In this document: one piece after another, positions 44,168 through 54,094 of the stretch
Position numbering within the stretch: the first letter of the stretch is position 1
Layout: every line of letters begins with the position of its first letter
Assembly: GCA_003049465.1 (NCBI GenBank)
Contig: PYSS01000163.1
Location: 1-64,000, forward strand
Reading direction: 5' to 3'
Source of the DNA: Magnaporthiopsis rhizophila
Lineage: Eukaryota > Ascomycota > Sordariomycetes > Magnaporthales > Magnaporthaceae
Length of the DNA stretch: 64,000 nucleotides
Program-made: the position numbers and the translations under genes
Notes under the pieces: generated by a model
What the model saw: the letters and a program-made list of their open reading frames with translations, nothing else
The model's database searches: none
Told to the model about the DNA's origin: nothing

Positions 44168-45077
44168 TTTTGCTTGTTGGTGGTTGGTAGAATAGGAAGG
44201 TGATTCTAGACAGTCGGACTGATTGATACTAGATGGCACTGATGGTTCAGCTAATTCTAGTCAGTCGGTCTGATGGATCCCAGGGGGTTGATGGTTTAGG
44301 GGGGCAATATCTGGAATCATGGGAGGAACTCGTCGCCATTTATAGCTTTGGTGGCCTGATGGGATTACAGCGTTGGCTAGCTACATCTCTTTGAACAACT
44401 CGGGGTTTGCAGGGGGTTGTGTTTGTCTTTTAGTGTGTGTGGCTTTGTCAGCAGCCTTTGTCTCCTGGGGGCCGCATGGCTCGGTTCGAGGCCGTAGCCA
44501 GCTCCTGATTGTGAATGCGGATGGCTGTAAAGGGCGGGCTGAAGAGCAAGCCAAAAAAAAAGAGTAGAAGAGTAGATACAATAAGGACGTAAAGCAAATG
44601 TATGGCCAGAAGCGGCAGCTAATGCCAACAAGTGTGCACCAACACTCGGTCCTATTCGCCAGGGCGTATTCTCTACCAGGGCTGCAAACAAAGCCACTGT
44701 GTCTTTGTGCCAACCTCTGGACATACGCAATCTCCTATTCGTGCGTCTCACCTACCTACAGCGCCAGTGACACCTAGACAATTTACTACTGCGTGCATCT
44801 CTTTGCGGCAAACTATACGTATAAGACTAGTTCGTTGGGTAGATAATCAAGGGAACAAAGGACGAAAAGGGATAGCAGAGATATGGGCTACAATCATATA
44901 CGAACGGGGTTACAAAAACGCTTGGCAGAAGTAGGGTTGTATCCTGAGGTAAATTCAGCTATTCGAAAGAGGAGGACCCTAGCACGTCGAGAAAACAGGG
45001 CACAACAAAATTGGAATCCAGTCCGGTATGCCATGTAAGCACGCCGTGTTCGACGCTATCAGATGATCATCCAAGAT
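44168..45077. other. Intergenic, no gene seen
   Basis: Between the two CxxC genes. A duplicated stretch around 44205-44275 repeats the words CTAGACAGTCGGACTGAT / CTAGTCAGTCGGTCTGAT. No coding sequence is supported. Confidence 0.5.
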
Positions 45078-45698
45078 TTACAAGTTACCTTGCACAGCCT
45101 GATTACCACCAACAACCTGGGGAATAGAGACCGGCAGGGGTGGCAACTTACCGCGCCGCATGGCCAGGTTCGTAGCGTCTCTGTCCCTGTCAGCCACGGT
45201 CGCGGACATGGAGTCGAAAGTCAGTCGCGTGGCTGCCGCCTGCTGCTCCCGGCCCCGGTCCTCGCCACCGGCTCGGGTGCCCTCGCTGGGCGGACGCGGC
45301 GCCGTCAGCAGGTTCGCATATAGGCGAAGGTCTCCGTCGATGCTGAAGGCGGCGCCCGCGGCCTCGAGGAACTCCTCGTCCTGTGTGAGGTCGATGTGGA
45401 TGCCCATGAAGTTGTTGCATATCTCGCACGACGTCCACAGCCACCGTTCGACCGGGGGAGAGATGTCGATCTCGCCGAGGCTGTTCAGGTAGTCGAACTC
45501 GATGCAGTGCATGTATTCCATCTCACCGGTGAGAAAATGGCACGCCAAGCACTGGATAGGGGCCACGGGCTTCCACATGACCCTTTTTGGGTGGTAGAGG
45601 CGGTCGTTCGTCGAGGGGTCGATAAGACCGGCCGAGATCATCGACGTGAGAGTCTTGTTCTCGATCGAGGAGTCGGCGGAGCCTACCTGGAAGTCCAT
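45078..45698 (-). CDS. Unknown protein with two CxxC pairs (accessory gene 2)
   Basis: Single exon, 206 aa from the ATG at 45698 (MDFQVGSADSSIENKTL). VAPIQCLACHFLTG is followed about 45 residues later by LWTSCEICNNFMGIHIDL, so the CxxC spacing matches accessory gene 1. There is a further Cys between the pairs in both proteins (YMHCIE here, AIACVV there). The C-terminal half is Arg/Ala-rich and looks disordered. I see no signal peptide or membrane helix. Family unknown. Distant paralogy with the left neighbour is an inference from spacing, size and strand, not from overall identity, which is low. Confidence 0.55.
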   Translation of the reverse strand: MDFQVGSADSSIENKTLTSMISAGLIDPSTNDRLYHPKRVMWKPVAPIQCLACHFLTGEMEYMHCIEFDYLNSLGEIDISPPVERWLWTSCEICNNFMGIHIDLTQDEEFLEAAGAAFSIDGDLRLYANLLTAPRPPSEGTRAGGEDRGREQQAAATRLTFDSMSATVADRDRDATNLAMRRGKLPPLPVSIPQVVGGNQAVQGNL

Positions 45699-47769
45699 TT
45701 TTGCAATGAGATGGCGTCGGATGTCTGTGTGATGGATGTTTGGGGGGTTTTTTGCGAATAGGTACCTAGCCAAATTCACAGGCAGGAGAACTCAGCAGGC
45801 AGGTTGTTGGTGGATGTCTGTCGAGCAGAAGCTGATGAACCAGTTACATCGATGGAGGCTTGCCCAATTTTATAGAGCACGGGGTTTGAAGGCAAATGAT
45901 GCGGACACAAAGCCGACTTTTTTGCTCTGGAACACAAAGCCGATTGCCTTTGTTCTTTTAAGGTGCTGTTGTCAACGCGCTGGTGTATTGTTTTTCTTTG
46001 ATCTGGTTCCATTTGTCCAATGAAGCCGTCATGCGCAGCAAAGGAAGAAGGGTTGGCCGCCTCAATCTCTAAAGTGCCTGCATGAGCAGCTGGAGACGCA
46101 AAGAGAGCCATCGCATTCCGGAATCACTGATTTGCAAACGGCTGGCCCGGCGTCAGTTGGTTGGCCAGATTTGGCAGGCACAAATGCAGACGCGGGAGTA
46201 GGTGAAAAATAAAGAAAAAAGCCGTCCCGACGCGGCTCGAACCTTGGGCCTTTTGGTTTTTTAAAATCCTATATCCCGCCCCGAAACATCGCGAAACCCG
46301 GCGATATACCATGATGTGCCAGCACCACAATGCCGGCCGCCCACCTTCAGAGAACGGCGGACTACGCGACCACGACGGCGACAAAACGAGTTCAGAAATA
46401 TCACAAAAAAAACCAGGGCTATCTTACCCCAAGACCGGGTTGAAGAGGGAGTCCCAGCTTGTCCACCCACATACGGGGGCCGAGACAACATCCACTAAAC
46501 TCCAAGCGGGGCCTGGGGGAACACCCATCGAAAACCGCAGAGCAGTTTTCTAGACCTTCGCACGACGCTGGGCTAGATAGCCGTCCTCGCATCTCTACCA
46601 CTAGGCCACTAATGGCTTTGCGGCAGGTACGGTCTTGCTGAACTGCACCGCTGACCTCCTACATAAAGGTAGGAGGGGCCTGCGGTGCTCCTTCCCACAG
46701 AATCGGCTGGCCGATTTGGCCATGGGTGCGCCTCGTTTGCTTTGTGGGCTGACTGATATCCAGCGTCTGCCGGACACGCCTACGCACGCAGCGAACGGGA
46801 GCAGCGACCCACCCCTACCTCGGCCTTATTGAAGCTATTCGCAGCCAACGTTGACCATTTCGTCCTAAAACGCATCCCTTTGATATGGCACACAATGATG
46901 GTAGCCTGCACCTACACATGCACCTGCACCACGCCTGCGTTGGGCAACCAGACGGCCCGGAAATGGAGGATACAGGGAGAAAATCGGTATTAACAGCCAA
47001 ACACCCAATGTTTCTCGCAGCGATCTGCAGGACTGTCCAGCCCGACGACTGAGCACCCTTCAGCCACGTTAAACACCGCTTTTAGTTGGCCGTGGCAAGT
47101 AACTGAGAGAAAATAAGGCAACACCTTGAATAGCAACAGCCGTGGAGGACGGCGAGGATGGCGGGCCCATTGAACAAGCTTTGGTATTTTATGCATATGT
47201 TCTTTTTTTCTTTAACCCGCCACTCCCGTCTTGCGGCTCTGCCGACGCAAGACTCGCATGATGATTTGAGGCGTATGTGGTAATCCGTCAGGTTTTTGTG
47301 CTTTTTAAAGCAGTTTCAAGGCCCCCGCTTAATGGATTGCGGGGCGATGCATGACAAAGACCTCCAGCACCACGAAAATCGAAGCCTGTAAATATGGAGT
47401 TTGAAACATTTCCCTCTCGATTCTGCTAAAAATGGACTTGGATCTGCCGACACGTTAGTTTCTCTCCACTTTCGCCACGGGCAATAAATGCACCTGGCGA
47501 TTTGGAAAGACATCACCTACTGCTTGCTACAGCACACTCGTGTACATAAAGCTCGAAAGCCCTCGGTTGCTTTCCTGACGATTCTACGGAAATAAAGAGC
47601 AGAGATCAAGCCGGTCGGTCTACTACACGCACATCCCTTTTGCGATGTTCTAACCGCCCGCTCATTCGACAAGATACCCGCTTTTTCAATTCTGCTCTTT
47701 CTTTCAGTTCTATTTCTATATACCCATATACCCACCCAGTTTTAACAAACCAGTTTGCCAACTGCCAAG
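45699..47769. other. Intergenic, about 2 kb, no gene seen
   Basis: Several short frames occur, none with motifs. tRNA-like words at about 46235 and 46600 were examined and rejected. The last 130 bases are the CT-rich leader of the peptide precursor gene, with TATATA at about 47713. Confidence 0.5.
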
Positions 47770-48126
47770 ATGCAGTTCTCCGTCTACTACCTTACAGTTG
47801 CCATTTTTGCGGTTTTCGCGCCGGTCGCGGCTCTGCCTGCCCCCCTGTCGCCCGCCGCCGCCGAGACCGACCTGCAAGCGAAGGGGACCTACGGAAAGGG
47901 CGGCGAAAACGCGGTCGCTATCGACGGTCAAGTCGTGCCCGTCAAAGAGAAGAGGGACCCTTACGGCAGGGGGTCTCCAGCTTGCAAAGAGGTTATAATT
48001 GACGGCAAGCTTGTGCATGCCCTGGGAAAGAGGGGTGCTTACGGCAGAGGCGAGAACGCAGGCGTCGTCGATGGCAGGATCGTGCCTAGCGGATCGAAGG
48101 AAGACCGGAAGAAGCCGCGATGCTAG
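47770..48126 (+). CDS. Kex2-processed secreted peptide precursor, three internal repeats
   Basis: Single exon, 118 aa. The signal peptide is MQFSVYYLTVAIFAVFAPVAA. The rest is three repeats, each starting with a YG(K/R)G core and holding a DG(Q/K/R).V stretch: residues ~39-62 (GTYGKGGENAVAIDGQVVP), 63-88 (DPYGRGSPACKEVIIDGK) and 89-115 (GAYGRGENAGVVDGRIVP). Units 1 and 2 end in Lys-Arg (61-62, 87-88), the Kex2 cleavage site; unit 3 ends in a basic RKK before a final PRC. Only two cysteines exist (C72, C118). Repeated peptides cut out by Kex2 are the architecture of fungal pheromone precursors, dikaritin-type RiPPs and other KEP proteins. No UstYa-like or peptidase partner gene is in this window, so the product class is open. 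Confidence 0.7.
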   Translation: MQFSVYYLTVAIFAVFAPVAALPAPLSPAAAETDLQAKGTYGKGGENAVAIDGQVVPVKEKRDPYGRGSPACKEVIIDGKLVHALGKRGAYGRGENAGVVDGRIVPSGSKEDRKKPRC

Positions 48127-49108
48127 GAATAAAACGTGCGCCTTTTTGCGCCACTTGTTGCAGCTACCAAAACGAGCGACTTTCACAATACACAGTTATT
48201 AAAAATTGCCATGGTTTGAAGAAATTCGCAGCTGTTTCGATGCTAGGTGCGCGGGTGCAAGGCATATTTGGTTTGGGCTCCGTAGGGCGCTTACGATGAT
48301 GGGCCACCAAAGAACCAGGACCTATCACCCCCGAACCAACTGCGCGGGCCTCGAGGTCCTTCCCCATCGCGGCCAGCAAGCCGTGCCAGCACCTTTCTTG
48401 TCTTGGACCACAGCATGGGGCTGGGTGCCTGGATTTGGATATCGAGTGGGTCGTCCTCAACTCCCATTCGAACGGTGTAGACAGCGACAAGAGAACAGGA
48501 ATGTTCGATGTCTGTCTGTGTTGACCTGCCAACCTTGAACCGTCAGCTGCCACCGAGAGAGGATAGAATAGGGCCCGACTGAGGATAAGCTTAGATGACG
48601 TGATAGGCTGACGGAGAGGACGGGGGAGATTTCCCATTGTAAACGGGCACTTGATCGCCACGTGGCGGATGCACGTATTTTTTTTTTTTTTTTTTTTTTT
48701 TTTTCAAAACCACACAGGTCCGGATAGACGCCTGGCTTTCCATCAGGCCTGCCACACAGCCTTGCAGCCGCCAGCTCACAGTATGCGTGGACTCAGTCAC
48801 TCGCCCAAGCGAATTTTCTCGACGTTCCATTGTTTTGAGGCGGCGAAGAGTGACATGTCGTTGAACGGGACCCAGTAAAAAACTGCCGCGCGCCACCCTC
48901 CTGCCCAAGGACCCCACCTATTAGCGCTGGGGCTTGGGCGTCTGTGCCCATTCGAAACATGGGAACCCCAACCCAGATGGACCCCCATATGCCCGCAACC
49001 TTGCCCATAAGCCAGCTCTCCCGTCTCCATCGCTCTGCATAGGTTTCCCATCGTCTCTATTCCCCCCACCTTTGTCTTCGCTTCGACAAACCAAAGATCC
49101 CGCCAAAC
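48127..49108. other. Intergenic with dispersed repeat fragment and poly(T)
   Basis: The 3' flank of the peptide gene holds a 60-base repeat also found at 61424-61482. A 25-base T run lies at about 48680-48704. No gene is supported. Confidence 0.55.
48128..48188 (+). repeat. Dispersed repeat fragment, copy 1
   Basis: About 60 bases beginning AATAAAACGTGCGCC and ending CGACTTTCACAA match, with scattered substitutions and a 2-base length difference, the minus strand of 61424-61482. It directly follows the stop of the peptide precursor gene. Confidence 0.65.
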
Positions 49109-50413
49109 ATGCATCTCCTATTCGTGCGACACGGCGAATCTATCGATAATGCTGCTGGGATCATGTGAGTTTCGTTTTTATCTCTTCTTTTCCTTTTTTT
49201 GCCCGCATGACGTTTGTGGCCACCTAAACCGCGCAGCTTTGACACGACCATCATTTACCTCCTGGAATGGCCTCCATTTGGGCCCTGGGCGCGGTTGGTC
49301 CTTCATGATGCTGACGCGAAAGGGCGAAACCGCCCGCTGCCGGTCCACAGCGCTGGCTCGACCGACTCGCCGCTGTCGTCGCACGGCGTGAACCAGGCTC
49401 GCCGCCTCGGCGAGCATCTCGCGTCGCGCCGCCCGGAGCTCGGCCCCGTCGTCCACGTCTTCTCGTCGGACCTCCAGCGCGCCCTCGACACGGCCCAAGA
49501 GGTCGTCGCGGCCCAAGGCCCCGCCGCCCCGCCCGTCCCCGTCCTCTCGTCCTCCCTCTCGCCCGATGGCTCGAGCCCCAACGGTGGCAGCAGCAGCAGC
49601 AGCTACCGCCGCCGACCTGATCTCGTCCCGCTCGCCCTGCTCCGCGAAAAAGACTTTGGCTCCCGCGAGGGGTTGCCGTACGGGAAGCGGGCGGCCTCAC
49701 ACCGCTCCGCCAGCACTGGGCATCACCACTCGCCCGGCAATGCCGCCTCACACCGTTCGCCTGGCGCTGGGCACCGCTCGCCCGGCAGTGCTGCTGCTGT
49801 TGCTGCGGCGCGCCCGCCCGGCTACATGGAATCGGAGACGCAGGAGCAGATGATGGCGCGCATGGAGTGCTTCGCGCAGGCGTACCTGCTCCCGCTGCTG
49901 TCGCGACTCACAGATGGCGAGGGCGCCCGGCGGCGGCAAACGGTCGTCGTTGTCGCGCACGGCATCATCCTCAACGTCCTGACCAGGGTGTTGCTGTCTG
50001 ACGTGTCGGCGAGCGAGTACACGCGCCTGTTCGGCACGCCCGCCGGGGAGGCCGGGATCCTGAACGCGCGCATGCCTCCGCGGGCGGGGGAGTTTGCTGT
50101 CCCCTGGGGCAACACGGGATACCTCGAGGCCGTCGTCGTGCGCGTGCCGCCGCTGCCGGCTTCACCCGTGTCGCCCCCGCGGCCCGATAGGTCCTCGTCA
50201 AGCATCGCGTACGGCGACAGGACGAGGACATCGCGTCGGCGGCGGCCCGTGCTGAACGTAAGGGTCGTATCTGTCAACAACACTCACCACCTAGACGGGC
50301 TGCGGAAGACCAGGGGAGGCATCGGCAGCGCAAAGTTTGACTCGAGGCAGAGGACCATGGACGCTTTCTTGCTCCCGTCAACTCCCAAGAGGCAAAGCGG
50401 TCCTCCTGTCTAG
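49109..50413 (+). CDS. Histidine phosphatase / phosphoglycerate-mutase-like protein
   Basis: Two exons, 49109-49164 and 49351-50413, give 372 aa. Exon 1 holds the catalytic RHG motif in MHLLFVRHGESIDNAAG. The 186-nt intron ends at the CAG before AGSTDSPLSSHGVNQARRLGEHL, which restores the usual spacing. Further motifs are VFSSDLQRALDTAQ, LREKDFGSREGLPYG and the second catalytic His in VVVVAHGIILNVLTRVLL. These are the features of the branch-1 histidine phosphatase family (PGM/fructose-2,6-bisphosphatase-like). A Ser/His/Gly-rich insert (about residues 90-180) is unusual and contains two near-identical HRSPGAGHRSPG-like steps. The substrate is unknown. An alternative acceptor at about 49240 would add a hydrophobic insert and is less likely. 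Confidence 0.82.
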
Positions 50414-51092
50414 ATCTTGAGCCCTGTACTCTGTTTGTTTATTTTTGCATCAGCATTTTGCCGGCGTTTTCATGACATCGAGCCTACTCATGTCCTTCCG
50501 CATAGCACGCGCAGTCGCGTCTTCTTGCCCGTTTCCTATCACTTGCCCTCCTCATTCCTTTTTCTTCCTCCCTGCAATAGCCTACTTCAATGTACTTTTC
50601 ATCTTCCTATTCTTTACGACATCCCCCGGTTCCTTTGCCTGTAGTATTTACCCTATTTCCTTCCCTGCATGCCACCACGGTCCCAACTCCACTCCTAAAC
50701 ACGCGCCAAAGCCTAATGGTCTCCAAACACCAACGAAGTAAGCTCGAGTATTTCGTTCTATTGCACAAGGCCTCCTGATGAAACAAGCATAATTCACAGA
50801 CCTGTTCTGAATTTTCATGTGGACGCAAATTGTTCAACTGCTGTCTGAAATTGGCCTTGCCCCCTTTTTCCTTTCACGGATACACAAAAACGCCACGATC
50901 CGATGCTGACGACAGCATGAGTTAAAGATTCCGACCAGATGGTACGGAGGGCATCTAGTCTAAGCGTTTTTGCAGAGGGGTGTCGGTTGTCGCCAAATCA
51001 GCCCTTCGCCTGACCGTGTTTCCTATGCCCGAGATTCTCGCCTTATGCGCCGAGATGACTACCTAAATTTCGGCATGATATCACCGTATCTT
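50414..51092. other. Convergent 3' intergenic region
   Basis: 680 bases between two gene ends. It is T-rich at the left and no coding sequence is supported. Confidence 0.55.
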
Positions 51093-51663
51093 TCAAGTTC
51101 CTTGCTCTGATGGCAGCTCGTCCGGGAACCAGCCGTATTCGTTAAAATCCACCATCAGCTCCCCCATCGCACTAGTTGAAACCTCCACGCCCTCAGCCCT
51201 CAATGCGGCAGCTTGATTTCGTGCGCCCGACGGTTGGGACCTGAAGATGTCAGCTCAGTCAATCGGTAAAGAATAGAATTACATACCCACAGCAAAAGAA
51301 GCTTACCTCGGAGAAATGATGCCCTTTGCATTGATGACGCGCTGCCAGGGGACGTTGTCGTGGTTGAAGCGCGCCTCGGGGTCCTCGGGTAGATGCTTGA
51401 GGCAGACGCCGACCTGGCGCGGCCGTTGTGCTGCGACCGGGGCGTTGGTACCACGTGGGACGTACGTCTCGGTCAGTCAACTTGTGCGCAGAGGACAACC
51501 TGGCGGGTTGGACGGCTCTGTCAGGGAGGTGGTGCTGTCCAGACTCACGGAATCCGACGAGCTCGGCGATACGGCCGTACGTGGTCACCTTGCCGGGCGG
51601 TATTTCTTGCACGGCGCTGTAGACGGCGTGGAAGAAGGCGGCTGCTTCGTCTGATTGGGGCAT
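51093..51663 (-). CDS. Alkyltransferase-like DNA repair protein (ATL, O6-methylguanine binding)
   Basis: Three exons on the minus strand, 51549-51663, 51307-51430 and 51093-51240, give 128 aa. The MGMT DNA-binding domain reads FFHAVYSAVQEIPPGKVTTYGRIAELVG, then RPRQVGVCLKHLPED, then NVPWQRVINAKGIISPR, and ends DFNEYGWFPDEL. In methyltransferases the active site is PCHRV; here the Cys position is Trp (VPWQRV), which is the defining feature of ATL proteins. They bind O6-alkylguanine and flag it for nucleotide-excision repair instead of repairing it directly. Frames join at both introns. The start at MPQSDEAAAFF is the first ATG; a further 5' exon cannot be excluded. Confidence 0.85.
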
Positions 51664-52531
51664 TTCTTGGAGGGGAATCCTGATAACGGCACCTGAGTTG
51701 AGTTTCTTTGGATGGAATGGCACTTGCGTCGAGATTCTTTTGCCTATCTTTGTCCAGTGTGATCAAATGCTTTGTCGGGCACGCTTTTGGCCTGGAACTT
51801 CCCTGCACGCCAACTCCTGGTCGGTGTTATTACATAAGCACAGGCAGGCGTTTTTTGTAGCACCCTGGCAGTTCACCATCGGCTCCAGGGCATACCGGCT
51901 GGTTCGGTGAGGTCCGAACATCTTGAATTCCACGGTGCGTTGACCACTGCTTTACCATCGAAATCAATATTCAGTCCCGAAGGCGCGAGACGTTAATCGA
52001 TGACTATGGAAAGGGAACTAGCCGCGTGCATTTGGATCAGTTAGCGGCAATGGCGTGGAGCTCTGGCTTGGGAAAAGCTAGCGTCCCAGACGGAGAGGTG
52101 GACTGATTATAGATTTTTATTATAAAGAAGGAGATGACGGTATACAAAACGCTCCATGTGTCTGAAGATCGAGGCACAGGACGGCCGGGACATAGGAAAG
52201 GGGCAATCGCCGTAACAGTGAAGACCAAACTGCTGCCAATATTAAAATACCGCCGTGTTCCGTCTAAGCCAACACCAGAAACGAGTGATTCACTCTGCAG
52301 CCTCGCGAAGAAAAACAAAAACAACGTAGTGTGACAAAAAGAAAATTGTGGTATCAAAGGGGATTCCTGTCCGTGGGCAGACTAATCGCAACTACCCAGA
52401 AAACATTATAAAACGTACGAGAGCATCAGGTTCGTGGGTCCGGGGCCGGGTGCGGGCACGGCGCGCTAGGTTTTGTTATAAATAATACAAAAGAAAAAAA
52501 AAAGGGGGCAAAGGAAGAGAACGAAATGGGC
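51664..52531. other. Intergenic, no gene seen
   Basis: 870 bases between the ATL start and the flotillin-like stop, both on the minus strand. No supported coding sequence. Confidence 0.5.
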
Positions 52532-54094
52532 TTATGACCTCCGGCTGTTGGCGCCCTCGGCCTTGGAGGCCTCGGTGGCCATGTGACCAAACTGCCAAGA
52601 CGGAAGAGTGATGCCCGTCTGGTCCTGGATGGTGGTCATGAGCGGCGGCAGCATCTGGTAGACGTTGCGCATGGCATCGACGCCGGAGCCCTGGTTGCCG
52701 GAGCCCTCGCCGGCGGAAGGGCCGGTGTTCCAGACGCTGATCTTTGGCTGCAGGCCCTGGACGGCGGTGGCGTTTGCCTTTGCCAGTTCGACGAAAGTGC
52801 CCTTCTCGATCATGAGGTAGGTCAGCAGGCCTTGCGGGCCACCAAAGGCCTGCGACATCTTGGCGTAGGCGCCGGCCATGGCGGCCATACCCTCGGCCTG
52901 CTTGAGCTGGGCCTGCAGCTGGGCGTCGGCGTTCTTGATGGCGGCGTAGCTCTGGGCGTCGGCGGCCGTCTTGGTGTCGTAGGCGGCGGCGTTGGTGGCC
53001 TGCTGGTTGCGGTCGAAGTCGGCGCGGGCCTGGGTGGTGACCTCGTAGGCGTGGGCGTCGGCGGCCTGCTGCTTGACCTCGCGCGTGACGGCGGCTTTCA
53101 CGACGTCGGTGGCGCGCAGGCGCTCGAGCTCGGCGGCCGCCTTCTTCTTCTGCACGTCCTGCTTGAGGTCCTCATCCTTGGCCTCGGTGGCGCGCGTGGC
53201 CTCGATGCGCGAGATCTCGACGTCGCGGTTGAGGATCGTCTTGCGCGTCGCCAGGTTGGCCTCGGCCTGCGCGCGCTCGATGTCGCGGTCCACCTTTTGC
53301 ACGGCCGTGTCGGCGTTGATCTTTGCGATCTCGCGCTGCTCCTCGCCCTTGCGCTGCGCCTCGCCCACGTTTCCGCGCAGCTGGGCCTCGGCCACGTCGA
53401 TGCGCGCCTGGTTGGTGGCGCCCTCGTGCGCCTTGCGCGACAGCGACTCGAAGTAGGACGAGTTGGGCGCGTCCTTGAGCTCCTTGACGTTGGAGTTGTA
53501 GATCTTGAGACCGAACTGGGCCAGCTCGCCCCGGATGTTGCGGAAGATGCGCCGCTTGAACACCTCGCGCTCCTGGAAGATCTCCTCCATGGTCATGCTG
53601 GACACGAGCACGCGCGTCTCGCCCTCGATGATGCCCTTGACGATGTTCTCGAGGAACGTCTGCTGCGAGGACCCGGCTGCGCCGCCTTTGCTGGCGCCCT
53701 TGTTGCCGGAGTCGGCCAGCAGCATGGCGTACTTCATGAGCGCATCGCCGCGGTCCTCGCGCGCGTGCTCGTCGCCGTAAGAGTGGCTGCCGCCGTCCGA
53801 GGCGTCGTGCTCGCCGCTGCCGGAGACAACGCCCCCTGTCTCGATGGCCTTGCCCTTTGCGTTGGCGCCGCGCTGGTTGACGTCCGGACCGATGGTGAAG
53901 ACGACGGGCAGCAGGAACTGCAGTTTCTCCTTGGTCATGGCCTGGAGGTTCATGGCATAGTCGTGCGGCTGCACGCTGAAGCGCATGCAGCGCTGGAAGG
54001 GAAGAACCCATGTTGCCTTCGTGATGCGCACGCTCTTGATTCCCATGCCAGTAATGGCAAGGTACTCATCGGGGGCGGCCACACGGTAGGACAT
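52532..54094 (-). CDS. Flotillin-like protein (band-7/SPFH domain)
   Basis: Single exon, 520 aa. The protein starts MSYRVAAPDEYLAITGMGIKS. An SPFH/PHB domain covers about residues 30-240 (RCMRFSVQPHDYAMNLQAMT, QFLLPVVFTIGPDV, VSSMTMEEIFQEREVFKRRI, FGLKIYNSNVKELKD). A long charged coiled coil with Ala/Glu/Arg repeats spans about 240-420. The C-terminus is more hydrophobic (GPQGLLTYLMIEKGTFVELAKAN). This is the flotillin/reggie layout, as in fungal FloA: peripheral membrane scaffolds of sterol-rich plasma-membrane domains. A Gly/Ser-rich loop with GSGEHDASDGGSHSYGDEH interrupts the SPFH domain. The ORF on the opposite strand of equal length is a codon-bias shadow. Confidence 0.88.
   Translation of the reverse strand: MSYRVAAPDEYLAITGMGIKSVRITKATWVLPFQRCMRFSVQPHDYAMNLQAMTKEKLQFLLPVVFTIGPDVNQRGANAKGKAIETGGVVSGSGEHDASDGGSHSYGDEHAREDRGDALMKYAMLLADSGNKGASKGGAAGSSQQTFLENIVKGIIEGETRVLVSSMTMEEIFQEREVFKRRIFRNIRGELAQFGLKIYNSNVKELKDAPNSSYFESLSRKAHEGATNQARIDVAEAQLRGNVGEAQRKGEEQREIAKINADTAVQKVDRDIERAQAEANLATRKTILNRDVEISRIEATRATEAKDEDLKQDVQKKKAAAELERLRATDVVKAAVTREVKQQAADAHAYEVTTQARADFDRNQQATNAAAYDTKTAADAQSYAAIKNADAQLQAQLKQAEGMAAMAGAYAKMSQAFGGPQGLLTYLMIEKGTFVELAKANATAVQGLQPKISVWNTGPSAGEGSGNQGSGVDAMRNVYQMLPPLMTTIQDQTGITLPSWQFGHMATEASKAEGANSRRS

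Noticed and set aside
46200..46620. tRNA-like words: GGTTCGAGCC (minus strand near 46235, followed by a T run) and a D-arm-like TGGCCTAGTGGTAGAG (minus, near 46600)
   Set aside because: The T-stem around GGTTCGAGCC does not pair, the two words are about 370 bases apart, and no cloverleaf can be drawn. At best a decayed tRNA-derived element.
47770..48126. Assigning the Kex2 precursor as the alpha-type mating pheromone gene or as a dikaritin RiPP
   Set aside because: No pheromone-like Trp/Cys peptide repeats are present, and no UstYa-like, tyrosinase or transporter genes lie in the window to support a dikaritin cluster.
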